Below are positions 29,899 through 41,300 of a DNA stretch of 64,000 nucleotides, one piece after another. The number at the start of each line of letters is the position of its first letter. Position 1 is the stretch's first letter. This stretch comes from Lineus longissimus. Taxonomy: Eukaryota > Nemertea > Pilidiophora > Heteronemertea > Lineidae. The translations under genes were made by a program, and so were the position numbers. The notes beneath the pieces were generated by a model, which was not told the origin of the DNA, did no database searches, and was given only the letters and a program-made list of their open reading frames with translations. The DNA is taken from NCBI RefSeq assembly GCF_910592395.1, contig NC_088317.1, positions 5,518,001 to 5,582,000 on the forward strand, in the 5' to 3' direction.

Positions 29899-30840
29899 TT
29901 AAAGGAAATTGGTGAAGCGATTGTGCAGAACGCAAATACCAATCATGCACTGAGACGGAAAAAGCGGTCCATACTTTGCTGGAAACCTGTTTTCTTTAAG
30001 TTGACTGATTCGCCATTTCAATTCAGTTGCCCCTATGGACCTTTCTACTATCTGCCTCAGTCTGGTGCACTGCAAGTTGAACTGCAATTGTTCCTGTGGC
30101 AGATTATTCCCCACAAAAGTACAAACAACCCTGGGATGAACGTTTCGATATGCTGGATCTCCTAGAATTGCAACGTCTTCTGGCAAGGTGTCCAGGTATG
30201 CCATGAATTGCCGAGACCATTCGATTGCAGTCTTGTCATGAGTAGACCCTGGTATTCCACTCACCACATGTCTAACACATCCATGTTTGTCCACAACGAG
30301 CTGGACATTCAAAGAGTCACATGATTTACCATGCCTCCCACAAAAGTACGCATCTCCAGCTCTATCTGGACGCTGGATTTTAACGATTTCACCATCGAGA
30401 AACATGATGACGCGAAGAACACGACCATCCACAGTCCTAAGTTGCTGGGCCAAGTCATCAAATTCCTGATCCTGGGGCAAAGATATGTGGTTTGGAGATG
30501 AAGAGTATAGGAACCTAGCCACTTCATGCGTGTAGGCAATGACGGTGCTCTTGGCAAGTCCTACAGAAAATCCTATTTGCCGATAAAAGCCTCCAGATGC
30601 CATCATGTGTAGGAATGTCTCAATTCTCTTTAAAGAAGATACAGGACATGCCCTTGGTCTGCCCTCACCCTGCCTCCATGCATGAAACTCGGTAGCAAGG
30701 AGCTGAATCTGTTGCTCAGCGAGCCTAACATGCTGTTCTATGGGTTCTTCAGTTTCTGCAGGCATTCTTCTTAACTTTGGTCCTCTCTGCACAGGGAGAT
30801 TTTGCTGAAATTCTGCTTGAAATGCAGGGAAATGAAACAT
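29899..30840 (-). CDS. Harbinger (HARBI1-like) DDE transposase
   Basis: 313 residues on the minus strand, starting at ATG 30840. The N-terminal half has a helix-turn-helix-like region ('FYRQIGFSVGLAKSTVIAYT', about residues 85-105). The DDE_4 catalytic domain follows: 'IMFLDGEIVKIQRP' (Asp149), 'SGIPGSTHDKTAIEWS', 'VAILGDPAYRN' (Asp228) and 'RQIVERSIGATELKWR' (Glu266), ending with the typical 'IGICVLHN'. All three catalytic residues are present and the frame is intact. With the Myb-like partner it would excise and insert the element at short 3-bp sites. A plausibly functional enzyme. Confidence 0.92.
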   Translation of the reverse strand: MFHFPAFQAEFQQNLPVQRGPKLRRMPAETEEPIEQHVRLAEQQIQLLATEFHAWRQGEGRPRACPVSSLKRIETFLHMMASGGFYRQIGFSVGLAKSTVIAYTHEVARFLYSSSPNHISLPQDQEFDDLAQQLRTVDGRVLRVIMFLDGEIVKIQRPDRAGDAYFCGRHGKSCDSLNVQLVVDKHGCVRHVVSGIPGSTHDKTAIEWSRQFMAYLDTLPEDVAILGDPAYRNVHPRVVCTFVGNNLPQEQLQFNLQCTRLRQIVERSIGATELKWRISQLKENRFPAKYGPLFPSQCMIGICVLHNRFTNFL

Positions 30841-30959
30841 TTTGCAGAATTAACAGAAGACAAGACAGTTGGTGTAAAGTGTTGTGACCTCCAATCTTGC
30901 TTGATCCCTAGGGGTTAGTGTTAACTCAAAAGGAAAATGAATAGAGATTTTCTGATCCT

Positions 30960-31148
30960 AAACACCAAGCTGGGTTTGAGGTGTAACACCTTTGCCAATT
31001 TTAACACCTAACACCAACACCTGACACCTAATCCCAAAGATCACACCCAGATCAAGTGTGATCCAGAGATCACACAAAGCAGGTCACAACTGGTGTTATC
31101 TCTGGTGTTAGGTGTTAAAATCAGGTGTTAGTGTGATTCTAACACGGA
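30960..31148. repeat. Right subterminal ACACC-type repeats of the Harbinger
   Basis: Dense copies of 'taacacctaacaccaacacc'-like text, plus paired 'agatcacac' motifs, mirror the left cluster at 27662-27790 in inverted orientation. Confidence 0.75.
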
Positions 31149-31162
31149 TTGTGACCTCACCC

Positions 31163-31658
31163 AATGAGGATGAACGATGAGGGACTAGCAACATTCTTCT
31201 GCGAAGTCGAAGCGATCGTAAACAGCCGGCCGATCACAACGATTTCAGAGGATGTCAATGATCCGGTGGCCCTCACGCCAAACCAACTCCTCACCAACCG
31301 ACCAACTGGAGGGATGTTACCACCAGGCACCTTCGATGCCAAGGACAGTTATGCGCGTCGCCGATGGCGTCAGATCCAGTACCTGGCGGATTTATTCTGG
31401 AAGAGGTGGATTGCAGAATATCTACCATCCCTGCAGGAAAGACAGAAATGGCTAGATCCAAAGCGGAATGTCGCCGAAGGGGACATCTGCCTCGTCAGTG
31501 ACAACTCAGCCCCCCGGAATTCCTGGTCACTTGGCAGGGTAGAGAGAGTCGTTACCGACAAGAAAGGGTTAGTGCGAGTGGCAGAAGTTAAGACCAGAGG
31601 AACCGTCCTAACTTGCCCAATCCATAAGCTATGCACGCTTCTGGAAGAATCAGAGTAA
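31163..31658 (+). CDS. BEL/Pao integrase C-terminus and DUF5641 domain
   Basis: Resumes after the Harbinger with 'NDEGLATFFCEVEAIVNSRP', which includes the end of the catalytic core. Then come 'LTPNQLLTNRP' and the conserved C-terminal module 'RRRWRQIQYLADLFWKRWIA', 'EGDICLVSDNSAPRNSWSLG' and 'VLTCPIHKLCTL', ending at TAA 31656. This module is characteristic of BEL/Pao integrases. The frame is intact and in phase with the pre-insertion fragment. Confidence 0.9.
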
Positions 31659-32128
31659 GCAATAGCCTGACCCCGTATGACCAGGCCACTGTTTGTGTAC
31701 ATTTGACATTGACCTGCTGCGCAGCCGATGCTATCATTTTCAGTTGTGACCTGGTTGGGTGCATGGTTATTTCTAACTGGCAAATTGCTATTTTAAGAAC
31801 TACATTCATGAGAATGAGTATGTTTAGATTTTGTTTATTATCTCGCATGACACAGTCAGCTCACCTCACTCTTGGTATCCTTAGGGGTTTTGTTTGTGAG
31901 GTTACTATAGATATTGCATTGATAGTTTTGAAGTCTTTTAGGCCTACGTTTTTAGCTATACTTGACGCTCAAGTGTTTATGGAGCAAAGGCACATTGACT
32001 CTTTTAGTTCGAAATGCACTTTATAGTCTAGGCCAACGATTTGGATTATATTCCGTTTTATTTCGACATTGATATAGTGGATTATTACCAGTATGTAATT
32101 GTGGGTCTCTACAATTAAGGGGCCAGAA
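31659..32128 (+). other. BEL 3' untranslated region and polypurine tract
   Basis: About 470 bp without a gene. It ends in a purine-rich 'aattaaggggccagaa' (32112-32128) immediately before the LTR, the expected plus-strand primer site. Confidence 0.6.
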
Positions 32129-32808
32129 TGTTAGAGCCAGACAGCAGATTTCCTTATTTGGTTATTTGACCACATTGTTCTTATCTTCATCTTCTGATTT
32201 TTGAGCATGCTCAGTAAGGAGGAGGCGTGTGCCCTAGATATCTGCCACCATGAAGAACCTCACATGAATTAACTCCAACATTTTTCGGGATTAACTACTT
32301 GAGAAATCACCGCCGATCCCGATATTGTTTTGTAAGTACTTCTATAGAGAATGCTGTTTCTTTTAATGATATACTTGTTTAGATCCAACTTCAACTTCAG
32401 CAGTTTAATGAGTCTTTAATGCAGGCCTATTTTGTCTGAATGAAGCCAATGTACAATGGACAAGTATGCCTTGCTGTCCCATTTAGCTGCTATTGTCTCA
32501 GAGTTCAACTTGAGTTCGATTCAGGTTAGCTACTGATAATTGTTTGTAAACATTGGATGCAGCATCTTGCTGCCCTCTTTTATTGTATGATAAACTTGTG
32601 GATGGAACTTCGGTTTATTAGATCTTATGATAGTTTTAGAGATTGCCATATATGTAGTTATTAGTTGTGCTTATGCCTTTTATATCTTTGTATTTTGCAG
32701 TCAATCGTTATCCTTTTCGCATAGAAATAAACGCATTGAAAACTATTTGGGACTTGCATACACTCAATGACATTGATTACGGCGGTAATAGGATCTGAAA
32801 CCTATACA
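32129..32808 (+). repeat. Probable BEL 3' LTR
   Basis: Starts TGTTAGAGCC right after the polypurine tract and has a polyadenylation signal aataaa at 32726-32731. The right edge is set only approximately, at a 'cctataca' end near 32808, because no 5' LTR is available for comparison. Confidence 0.5.
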
Positions 32809-33009
32809 AGGTATTTGTATACTTAAGGACAGAACCTGATCGCCATTGATATGTTCATACTAGTATTTGACTTGACACCAGCCAATAAGCACTTACTAAT
32901 TATCGTGATCATTATTCATTGATAATTTTGGTGAAATGACCACTTCGACAGAACACTATTTACATATAGTTACCAATTACCAATTATCATTAATTGGTGA
33001 ATAAACTGA
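32809..33009. other. Short non-coding gap
   Basis: AT-rich, containing a local inverted repeat 'accaattaccaattatcatt' / 'aattggtgaataa' around 32970-33003. No gene. Confidence 0.4.
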
Positions 33010-35127
33010 AGAGTTTCTCGTGGGTACCCTTCATAAAGTTTCCTGCAGGAATTCTGCAAGAACTGCCCGGTCTGCCAGCTCTCCGTTCCACAAACAGTCC
33101 GGCCACCACTTCGACCCATCATCGCCAGCGGATTCCTCAACCGAGTGCAAGTCGATCTTATTGACATGCGGCATGACCCTGACGGTGATTTCAAATGGAT
33201 TGGCCACTTCATGAACCACTTTTCAAAGTACCATGTCGTGTTTCCTCTCGTCAACAAGACTGCCCAAGAAGTTGCCGAAATGCTCCAAGAACGTGTCCTA
33301 TCCTATCTAGGTGTCCCCAAGATCTTCCACAGCGATAACGGCCGAGAATTCGTGAATGAGCTCCTGCACTCCCTGTTCGAGCAGTGGGGCGGCGATGTAC
33401 TTTTCGTGAGAGGACGTCTCCGACATTCACAAAGCCAAGGCCTTATTGAGAATGGCGATAAGACGCTCGAGAAGAGGATTGCAGCAATGAAGGCCGAGAA
33501 GCAGATTGCAGGCAACACACCATGGGCAACCTGGTTACCGAGAATCCAGTATGGGCTGAATGTTACAGTACAAGAGGCAATCAAACAGACCCCATACGCC
33601 GTTGTATTCGGACAGCAGCCACAGTCATCGTTCATCCCAGGAGCGAACGTGAAGATAGTGGACGAAGAAGACATCAATGAATACGTGGTGGAGAGCAAGT
33701 CCGACGAAAGAGACGAAGAAGAGCCAGTATTGCCAGAGTCCGTGACCAAGCCGACACCAGTAGTGACCATTTCCGTGCCAGCTCCAAGAAAACATGCTGC
33801 CAGTTCCAAGCCAATTCCTGCTCCGAGAAAGATCATTCCGTGCCAGCAAACTACGATTCCAACCAGTGACGACAGTGACCTTATGCCAATGCCACGCCCA
33901 AGAAGCGAACTAGTCGACGACATACATACAAGCATCCGTGCCGAAGCAATGAAGAACTACCAAGACAACGCCGAGAAGATGAAGGAGAAGTTTCAGAAGA
34001 GGAAAAGGATTCGGGTTGCAGAATTCGAGGTCGGAGATCACGTCACCGTCGAAGTCCCCAAGTTAGACAGAGCCAGCAGCAATACACGCCGCCTACCCGC
34101 CATCATCACCAAGATTACGGGAGAGTCCGATAAGCGTCATCACCTCTGCACGGAGTATGGCAATATTGGATCATATCGTGGAAGTGACATAATGCCATAG
34201 TTGTCCGTGATTGTTCTGAAGTTAGACGTCACCGTGTCACTGAGAACAGCTGCCAGAGCAGCGTATCCCAGGAAGATGGCCAAAGTGAAATGCAACTGCA
34301 GAGGAAAATGCGATACACAAAGATGTGTCTACTTTCGGGAGAATGAAGAGTGTACCAGTCACTGCCACCCAAGCCGATCTTGCAAGCGAGCCAAGCCAAG
34401 TCAATCTCAACAAAGCGATGCCAACCAACACCCGATGTTGTACGTAGGCGAACACAACTGGTTAACGGACCACCACAGGGAAGAAGCAAATCGTCTTGTT
34501 AAGAAGATCAAACCAACTATGTCGGGCCTTGAATCTACAGTACTTCAACTTCACGCACATGTCAAAACAACAGAACCGTCCGGAAAATTCGTTCAATTCG
34601 TACATGCTGGTAACAACCATTGGATTACGGTTTCAAATGCAATCGGCCACAAGGACAACGTTGTTGCGATCTAGGATTCGTTACACCGGGGCAAGATATC
34701 GTCAAAAATGCGGCAAACCGTAGCAAAATTTGTAAAATCAGATCAAGAAAAAATGTTGTTCGAACTCGCCAACGTTCAGCAGCAAGAAAACGGCAAGGAC
34801 TGTAGGCCATTTGCCATCGCGTACGCAATTTCGATCGCCTATGGGGAGGACCCAGTATCGCTAACGTATGAAGATGTCAGAAAAGATACCGCCGACGGCA
34901 TAAAGAGAGGCTTCTTCAATCGATTCGTTTCGGAATGCAGTTTCCGAACGGCCACTCTCCGAACGCACGAGGAGCCGCTTCACTGCAAGTGTCGCGGTAT
35001 TGACGACGGGTCAAAAATGATCGAATGCGAAAGGTGCCTAACGTGGTCGCATTACGCTTGTTACGGACTGAAGGGGAAATCGAAAACGGAAAATTGGAAG
35101 TGTGTCGTTTGTAAAGGAGTGTGGTGA
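33010..35127 (+). pseudogene. Ginger/KRBA2-like integrase with Cys-rich, Ulp1-like and PHD modules
   Basis: One reading frame of about 700 codons with three in-frame stops: TAA 33034, TAG 34198, TAG 34672. In order: the end of an H2C2 zinc finger ('FCKNCPVCQLS'); an rve integrase core with 'VQVDLIDM' (Asp), 'IFHSDNGREF' (Asp) and 'SQSQGLIENGDKT' (Glu); a Pro/Ser-rich linker; a basic C-terminal region ('FEVGDHVTVEVP'). Then a Cys-rich block ('CNCRGKCDTQRCVYF' and 'CTSHCHPSRSCK', about 34288-34395), a Ulp1-like peptidase region ('NNHWITVSN' His, 'NGKDCRPFAIAYAI' Cys) and a PHD finger ('CKCRGIDD', 'CERCLTWSHYACYG', 'WKCVVC'). Such accessory modules are known for Ginger1 transposases. The 5' part is missing and no terminal repeats were found. 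Confidence 0.8.
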
Positions 35128-35164
35128 ATTATGAACTTTGAACTATGAACTACGACTGAATCCC

Positions 35165-35168
35165 CTAC

Positions 35169-35210
<42 letters not shown>

Positions 35211-35212
35211 CT
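35165..35212 (+). repeat. (ATC)n microsatellite
   Basis: About 14 consecutive ATC/CAT triplets just downstream of the Ginger-like coding region. Confidence 0.95.
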
Positions 35213-36126
35213 ATGTTCATAATAAAATGAACTTTTAGAATCAGGTTTAAGCTCTCAACCACTGCGCATTTTGAATTTGAATCGCATAAGGCTCCTGAAA
35301 ATGTTATTTTCAAAAACGGTGAAATACCCGGTTCTGAGAGCCCCTAAGTTCCATGATAATATTGTGCGACTGTAAGTTTAAATATCATATACATTGTATT
35401 GTATTGTGTAATCATATATATCAATATATAATATGTAAATATTATTGGGATGTTATTATAAATAAAATAATTATAAAACGTATAATAAAATCTTTGTTAT
35501 GTATATCTTTATTCATTAAGTAAATCTGGATGCAAGATTACAACCAAATGTACTTGATCAATCAAAAGCATTGCTATCAGGTTGGATGTCCGTCAGCAAG
35601 CTGTGGGGGGATAACCTGAAATATAAAACAGTCGACATTATTATCATTCATAATGAGAAGAAAACATAAAACCTTACATGTAGGTCTAAGTGTCTCCCTT
35701 CTCAAACGAATTCCTCTTGCATGTCTTTCAAGTCCAAGGTGCAGGGCCTGGTACTTCATGACAATACAACTGAGGAACCAAATACCATGAGACAGTCAAC
35801 TTTGGCCGGGATTGAATTAATTTACTTTCAGCATCCCATAGACAGTCACATGACAGTAATGTGACTGTTGGTGTAGAAGAAGAAAAAGATACATGTATAT
35901 TTCAAGACTGTGTCCCTTATTTACCAGCCAACCCACGTTATGCATTATTCGTAACCTATGCTAGGCCATATTTTTGTCTCATCTTCTTTGCTAAATTTGA
36001 TTGTTAAACTTAGTCCAGTGTGTTTATTGATTCGTGCCACATGTCCCAAGCCTTTTTCCTAATTTCATAATCAGCAATTAGTTTGGGATCAAAACTGAAA
36101 ACAACTATTTTTCAGGTTCACATAAC
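35213..36126. other. Non-coding, AT-rich
   Basis: No gene recognised. The end of the segment has a splice-acceptor-like 'atttttcag' (about 36106-36114) just before the start codon of the next gene, suggesting an upstream untranslated exon. Confidence 0.5.
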
Positions 36127-39100
36127 ATGGAAGCGACTGCAACTAATGATGAACTGGCACCAAGCAGAGAATGTATTTTACATATTGGAAGGGGGAACGA
36201 GCCAACAGAAAGTAAAAAGGCCCGATAAGATGTTAACTCGTTCAACCAAAGGAACTGGGCAGCTGTACTTGATGCAGCGCACAATCGTCGGACCAAACGT
36301 AATTTCGAGGAATCGATTTATCATGGTGTGGTTATCAATTTGCCAGAACAGCCCTGTGAAAGTGATGGGTTTCACCTCAGATGCTACCAGAAGTTCACTG
36401 CAGTCAAAGGATCAACCGGTGTTGGTAAAGAGACAACTGGTCAGAATGTGCATCTGTGCTCCACAGGCACAAGAGAAGGTCATGTGCAACCGTCTTCATC
36501 TGGTATATTTCCTGAAGAATGCTTGTTTTGTAGACTAAAGCGAAAAAAGAAAAAGGACGTTGTTGAAGTGTTAGGGTCTTGTGAAACATTAGAAGCCGCT
36601 GATAACATTCAAGAGGCTGCTAAAAAACTCAAGGACGATCATAATTTAGCTAAGATTTTAGGTGTCAACTTGGTGGCAAAGGAAGCCAAATACCACCATT
36701 CATGCAAAAGTGCATACTTGCTGAAAGCAAACAGAGTATCTGCCAATACTGATCAGGAAATTGCAACAGATGAACTGAAAACATCAGGAAGTGCGATCAA
36801 GAGCTTGCACGCATATGTTGATAAGTCTATCACAGTTGATAAACGTCCAGAACTGTTGACATCAATTTATGAACAATATTTGGACTTTTGTTCGTCTATG
36901 GATGAAACACCTATGGTAAAGACCAGTTTGATGCGCAATTTAACTAATAGTTTTGGGGCGAGAATCAGGGTACAAGTTCCCCTAGGTAAGAAAATGGGAA
37001 ATATAATTTACAACGCCAACATTGCTGAGGATGCAATCCGTGTAGCCTATGACTACTCAGTGTCCGAAGAACGAATTATCACAAAAGCAGCAATGCTGTT
37101 AAGAAGTCGGTTGCTTAAGACCCCCAAGAAAGATCTGCCTCTCAATCCAACCCTGAACGATCTAAGGAAAGGCGATGCATCCCCTCCTGAGCTTGTCACC
37201 AATTTCTTCAGGATCCTATACAGCGGAAAAGTCAGTCCAGGTCCATGTGGAAAGAAGGTGGAACACCGGGTTGACTCGTCTAGCCAGGATGCCCTATTTG
37301 TGGTGCAAAAAGGGAGGGGAATGCCTGCAAAACATGTAGCCCTTTGAATGGTAATAAAGTCAGTTACTGGAAGTAAGAAATTAGTGACAGTTCTCAACAG
37401 ATTTGGTTATTGCCTAAACTACTCTGCTTTGGAGGAGCTCAAGACTGCAACAGCAGAGGCCCTTCTAGATAGAAAGCAATCTTGCCCGGAGGATACAGTG
37501 GTTGGTCTTCCAATGGCATTTGATAACTTTGATGAGATGACTCAAACGTTATCGGGGGCGGACACATTGCATGATACAATGGGTATATTGTACCAGAACG
37601 TTCAAGCGACACAAATCATTGATGGTGGTGAAATCCCCCCTCTGATAAACAAGACAGTTGAAACACCTTCCAGAAGGGCTCCAAAGAAAACAACGAAGAG
37701 GAGGACCTTGACTGTCCCTGAAACACCTCTGACTCCATATCGCGGAATTCCAAAGATGACCGTCTTCAACTACAAACTAATCGATGTCTACAGCCTTACT
37801 GACGTAAGCACAGGTGCAAAACAGATGGACTTCCTTTGGATGATCAAACATGCCCTGAGTAACGACGATATCCCAATGTCGGTAGGTTTCAATGCAAACC
37901 TCACCAGCGAGAGTTTGCCAAAACAAGAGGTGTGCTATATGCCTAATCTAAAAGCACCAATCACAAGTTTATCTGTGGTTCAGAACACCCTTATAACCAC
38001 CCAGAGATGCGCAGAAGAATGCATTCAAAGGTATGGAGTGGTTACATATGACCTTGCAGCTGCCAAACCTGCAATGCAGATCCAAGTTACTGAAGCACCA
38101 AGATTCAACAATATCTTTGTCATGTTGGGTGCATTCCATATTGAAATGGCTTTCTTCAAAGCAATTGGAAAGTTAATTGCTGAATCGGGTGGGCCTAGTA
38201 TGATGACAGAAACAGAGGTTCTTGCCACAGGGTCACTCAATGGATTTATAAGCGGTAAACACTTCAACATGTGCAAAAGGCTGCATCCTCTCCTTGCCCT
38301 TGCCTTCGAGAAACTTCACTTCCAAGTCTTTCTTCAAACCTACGAACAGAAGGACCAACTGGAGAATTTACTGAATGACTTACAAGTTCTCAGGCAAGAT
38401 GAACTACCCAGCATTACCACGAATGACCTGTTTCTGAGTTGTGCTACTGCATATTCAGAATACTCGAACCTCACACGATCAGGAGCACATGGCGCAACTG
38501 CACAACTTTGGTTCATGTACATCGATTACATCCGCCTGTACCACCAGCTTGAAAGAAGCATACGAACTAACAACATCAATCTCTTCGTATACACCTTGAC
38601 ACCAATCATTGGCTTGTTTTTTGCAACAAACCACGTGAACTACTCACGCTGGCTGTCGAAATTCCAACCAGACTTACTTAATATGGATGACACACATCCT
38701 GGACTTAAGAGACATCCTAGATCAAGGGGCCTTCACTGTTCGCCGCACAAACCACCCATTCAGCCGTTGTCCTGTTGACCTAACATTGGAACAAACAATC
38801 AATGCAGACGCAGCGTCTAGACTAACAGGGATCACGTCCATCACGAATAACTACAGTGCTCGACTGCGATGGATGGTGACCAAATCAACACGAGCATCTT
38901 TCATAAACCTCCTTGAAGAAATGGAAGGACTGGTCAAACAGGAGGATACAAAAGCAGAACTACGGCCAAGCCGCATAGAACGTGACAACAACGACTTGAA
39001 GAAAATTGTCAAACACATTGAAGACACATGCAATCCTTTCAAAGATGAAAGTGAAACATCTGATCTACTCATCAACATCAGCACAGGAAAATCCACAAGT

Positions 39101-40779
39101 AACGAAATCAAGAAAAGCCTCCTTAGTGTCCCAGACACAGGGAAAACTCGCCATAAGCAATTCATAGAAGCATGCTCTAATGATGCAAGCAGGTGTATAG
39201 GAGTATAAGGAAGACTAAATTGATGACCTTTGCCAATGGAGGCACCAAAAACAAAAAAACTCCAGATCAAAGGATTGCTCGCCTGGTATGTACACGTGAT
39301 CTGATGGGTCGTCTTGTTGTCCTTGCTACAAAGAAGAATCTTGACCTAGAGTACGTTTTTCAGTTTCCCTTAACACCAGTGCCTCTGTCTATGGGTAATC
39401 CTGACGAAACCATGACCAAGACGAGCAAAAGTAAACTGTTGGATGTACTCGAAGGAAAAGCTGCGACAAGTGGAAGACAGGACAGGCCAGATTCAGTTGA
39501 TGCATTCATTATTGATGGACCATTTCTGCTACATGTGCTTCCGCCCAATCTGCCCCCAACGTATGGAGGTTTGGCAAGAACCATTCTAATCCAGGCTATG
39601 ATGTCTTCTGCCACCAGCATTCATTTGGTCTTTGACGACTACCCTAAGCCGTCACTAAAGGATGCTGAGAGAGATAGGAGGGGGGTTATTGAAAGGACTT
39701 ACAGAATCACAGGGCCGGAGCAAAGGCGCATCCCAAAGGACATGGCAGATGCACTTAAATCACGATCTTTCAAAAAACAGCTTCCAATGTTTCTTGCAGA
39801 TGAGTGGCAAGATCCCTCCTACTGACACATACTTGGTAGTCGCCACCTATATCTTGATGTCCCTGGTGAGTGCTTCCACTTCTATGTAGCAGATGGTGTC
39901 ATGGCAAGAGAAGTGGAAGAAACATTGAAGACGAATCACCAGGAAGCAAACACAAAGATGGTGATCCATGCTAAGGCAGCAGATAAGGAGCAGGGAAACC
40001 TTGTCATCCGAGCATCAGACACAGACATTGCTGTTATTCTGCTGTTTCACTCTGCAAACCTACATGTTACATCGTGGATGGATACCGGCACAGCTTCTAA
40101 AAACAACAGGCGGTACATTAACATAACTGCAATATCTATCAAACTTGGGCCGCAGATTTGCTCAGCCCTTCCTGGATTTCATGCATTTACAGGGTGTGAT
40201 TACACCTCCAGCTTTACACGGAAGGGTAAACTGAGACCATTTGAGAAGTTGATAAAAATGCAGGATGTCCAGAAAGCATTTATCGAGCTTGCTCACGATG
40301 AAAAACCAAGTGTGACTACACAAGTCACCTTGCAGCACTACACAGCCAGCATATGTGGTGCCAAGGATGGAACAAACCTCAATGATCACAGGTATCTGAA
40401 GTTTGAGAAGGGTTACGGGCCAAAGATGAGAGGTAAAAATCCCCTTGCCAACCTAAAAGGCATTGACGCAAGTGCGATTCCTGCGTGTGAATCGGAGATA
40501 AACATGCACATCAACCGTGTTGCTTTTGTAGCCCGAATTTGGGCACAGGCTTACCAACTAGATTTGAGGCAGGAACCTGACGAGCACAATGGCTGGAAAC
40601 TGGAAGAAGGCTCATATGTACCTGTTTGGTTCGAAGGCGAAATGCTGCCAGCAAGCCTTGTTCCAGAGGAGGAAGAAATACTAGAGGAAGAGGACCAAGA
40701 TGAACCAATGGAAATTGTGTCATCGGATGAGGAAGATGAATATGGAGATACTACTGATGAAGATGAACAACCAGAGTAA
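36127..40779 (+). pseudogene. Large FEN/PIN-like nuclease element protein, copy A (broken)
   Basis: Starts at ATG 36127 and runs about 1550 codons with in-frame stops at 36226, 37345 and 39823 and frameshifts near 38705 and 39195. Colinear with the intact protein at 51148-56031 but strongly diverged. Shared features: Cys/His modules ('FHLRCYQKF', 'ECLFCRLK', 'NLVAKEAKYHHSCKSAYL'); a central block ('FDNFDEMTQTLSGADTLHDT', 'LGAFHIEMAFFKAIGKL', 'GSLNGFISGKHFNMCKRLHP'); and a C-terminal FEN/PIN-like pattern: 'FIIDGPFLL', 'IHLVFDDYPKPSLKDAERDR', 'NHQEANTKMVIHAKAA', 'VIRASDTDIAVI' and 'FHAFTGCDYTSSF'. It lacks the CXC domain of its relative and ends in an acidic tail (EEEEILEEEDQDEP). Family name unknown to me; mobile origin inferred from the intact relative. 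Confidence 0.82.
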
Positions 40780-41300
40780 TTTACATTAGATAGGGTATGC
40801 AATATTGATGGAATTGCTAATGCAGTGCCAAGATAGGCTACACGGTGCATAACCTCAGCTCAACCTTAGGCACAGAATGGTATCCCTACGATTTGATTTT
40901 CAATTCATTAGGACGGGCCTCTGATATCTATATTTTTCTAAACAGGTAAAAGATGTTGTGATAAATCATGGTCATCACCGCAGTTAAGAATCATAACTAT
41001 TCATAAGCTTTAATAATGATAATACACTGTGCACAGATTAGATTAAATAAAACGTGAAGGGTTTATTATATCGAGTGTATATAATATTGTTTGACATTTT
41101 TTTCATATTAGATTTGTAACACCATGTAATCAGGGTTTAATTACTGCAAATGTGTGACACGATGAACTTTAACTAGTGGCTCTACATTAGATCTAAATAA
41201 AGATATGAATAGCTAAACAGATTGACTTTTAATTTCAGTTCTTGACATTTGGTCTCATCACCTTTGGCCCACTCAGAAAAGGGTTAATTCCCATAATTAA
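40780..41300. other. Non-coding gap
   Basis: AT-rich, no gene recognised. Probably contains the 3' end of element copy A; I could not identify its terminus. Confidence 0.4.

Larger units (their letters stand above)
27648..31162. mobile_element. PIF/Harbinger DNA transposon nested in BEL integrase
   Basis: Terminal inverted repeats GGGTGAGGTCACAA (27648 onward, and inverted ending at 31162). Flanks ACT (27645-27647) and AAT (31163-31165) are compatible with a 3-bp duplication that has since changed by one base. Removing the element and one flank copy joins the integrase frame in phase. Inside are two convergent genes, a Myb/SANT-like DNA-binding protein (+) and a DDE transposase (-), the standard Harbinger pair. 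Both ends are rich in variants of ACACCTAACACC. Confidence 0.9.
22050..32808 (+). mobile_element. BEL/Pao LTR retrotransposon, decayed, hosting a Harbinger
   Basis: Gag, protease, reverse transcriptase, RNase H, integrase and the DUF5641-type C-terminal region occur in BEL/Pao order. A polypurine tract and a probable 3' LTR (from 32129) follow. Interruptions: about 750 bp of unidentified sequence near 25.89-26.64 kb and a Harbinger transposon at 27648-31162. Protease and reverse transcriptase share one frame with in-frame stops at 23511, 23769 and 24069, so the element is dead. Confidence 0.88.
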
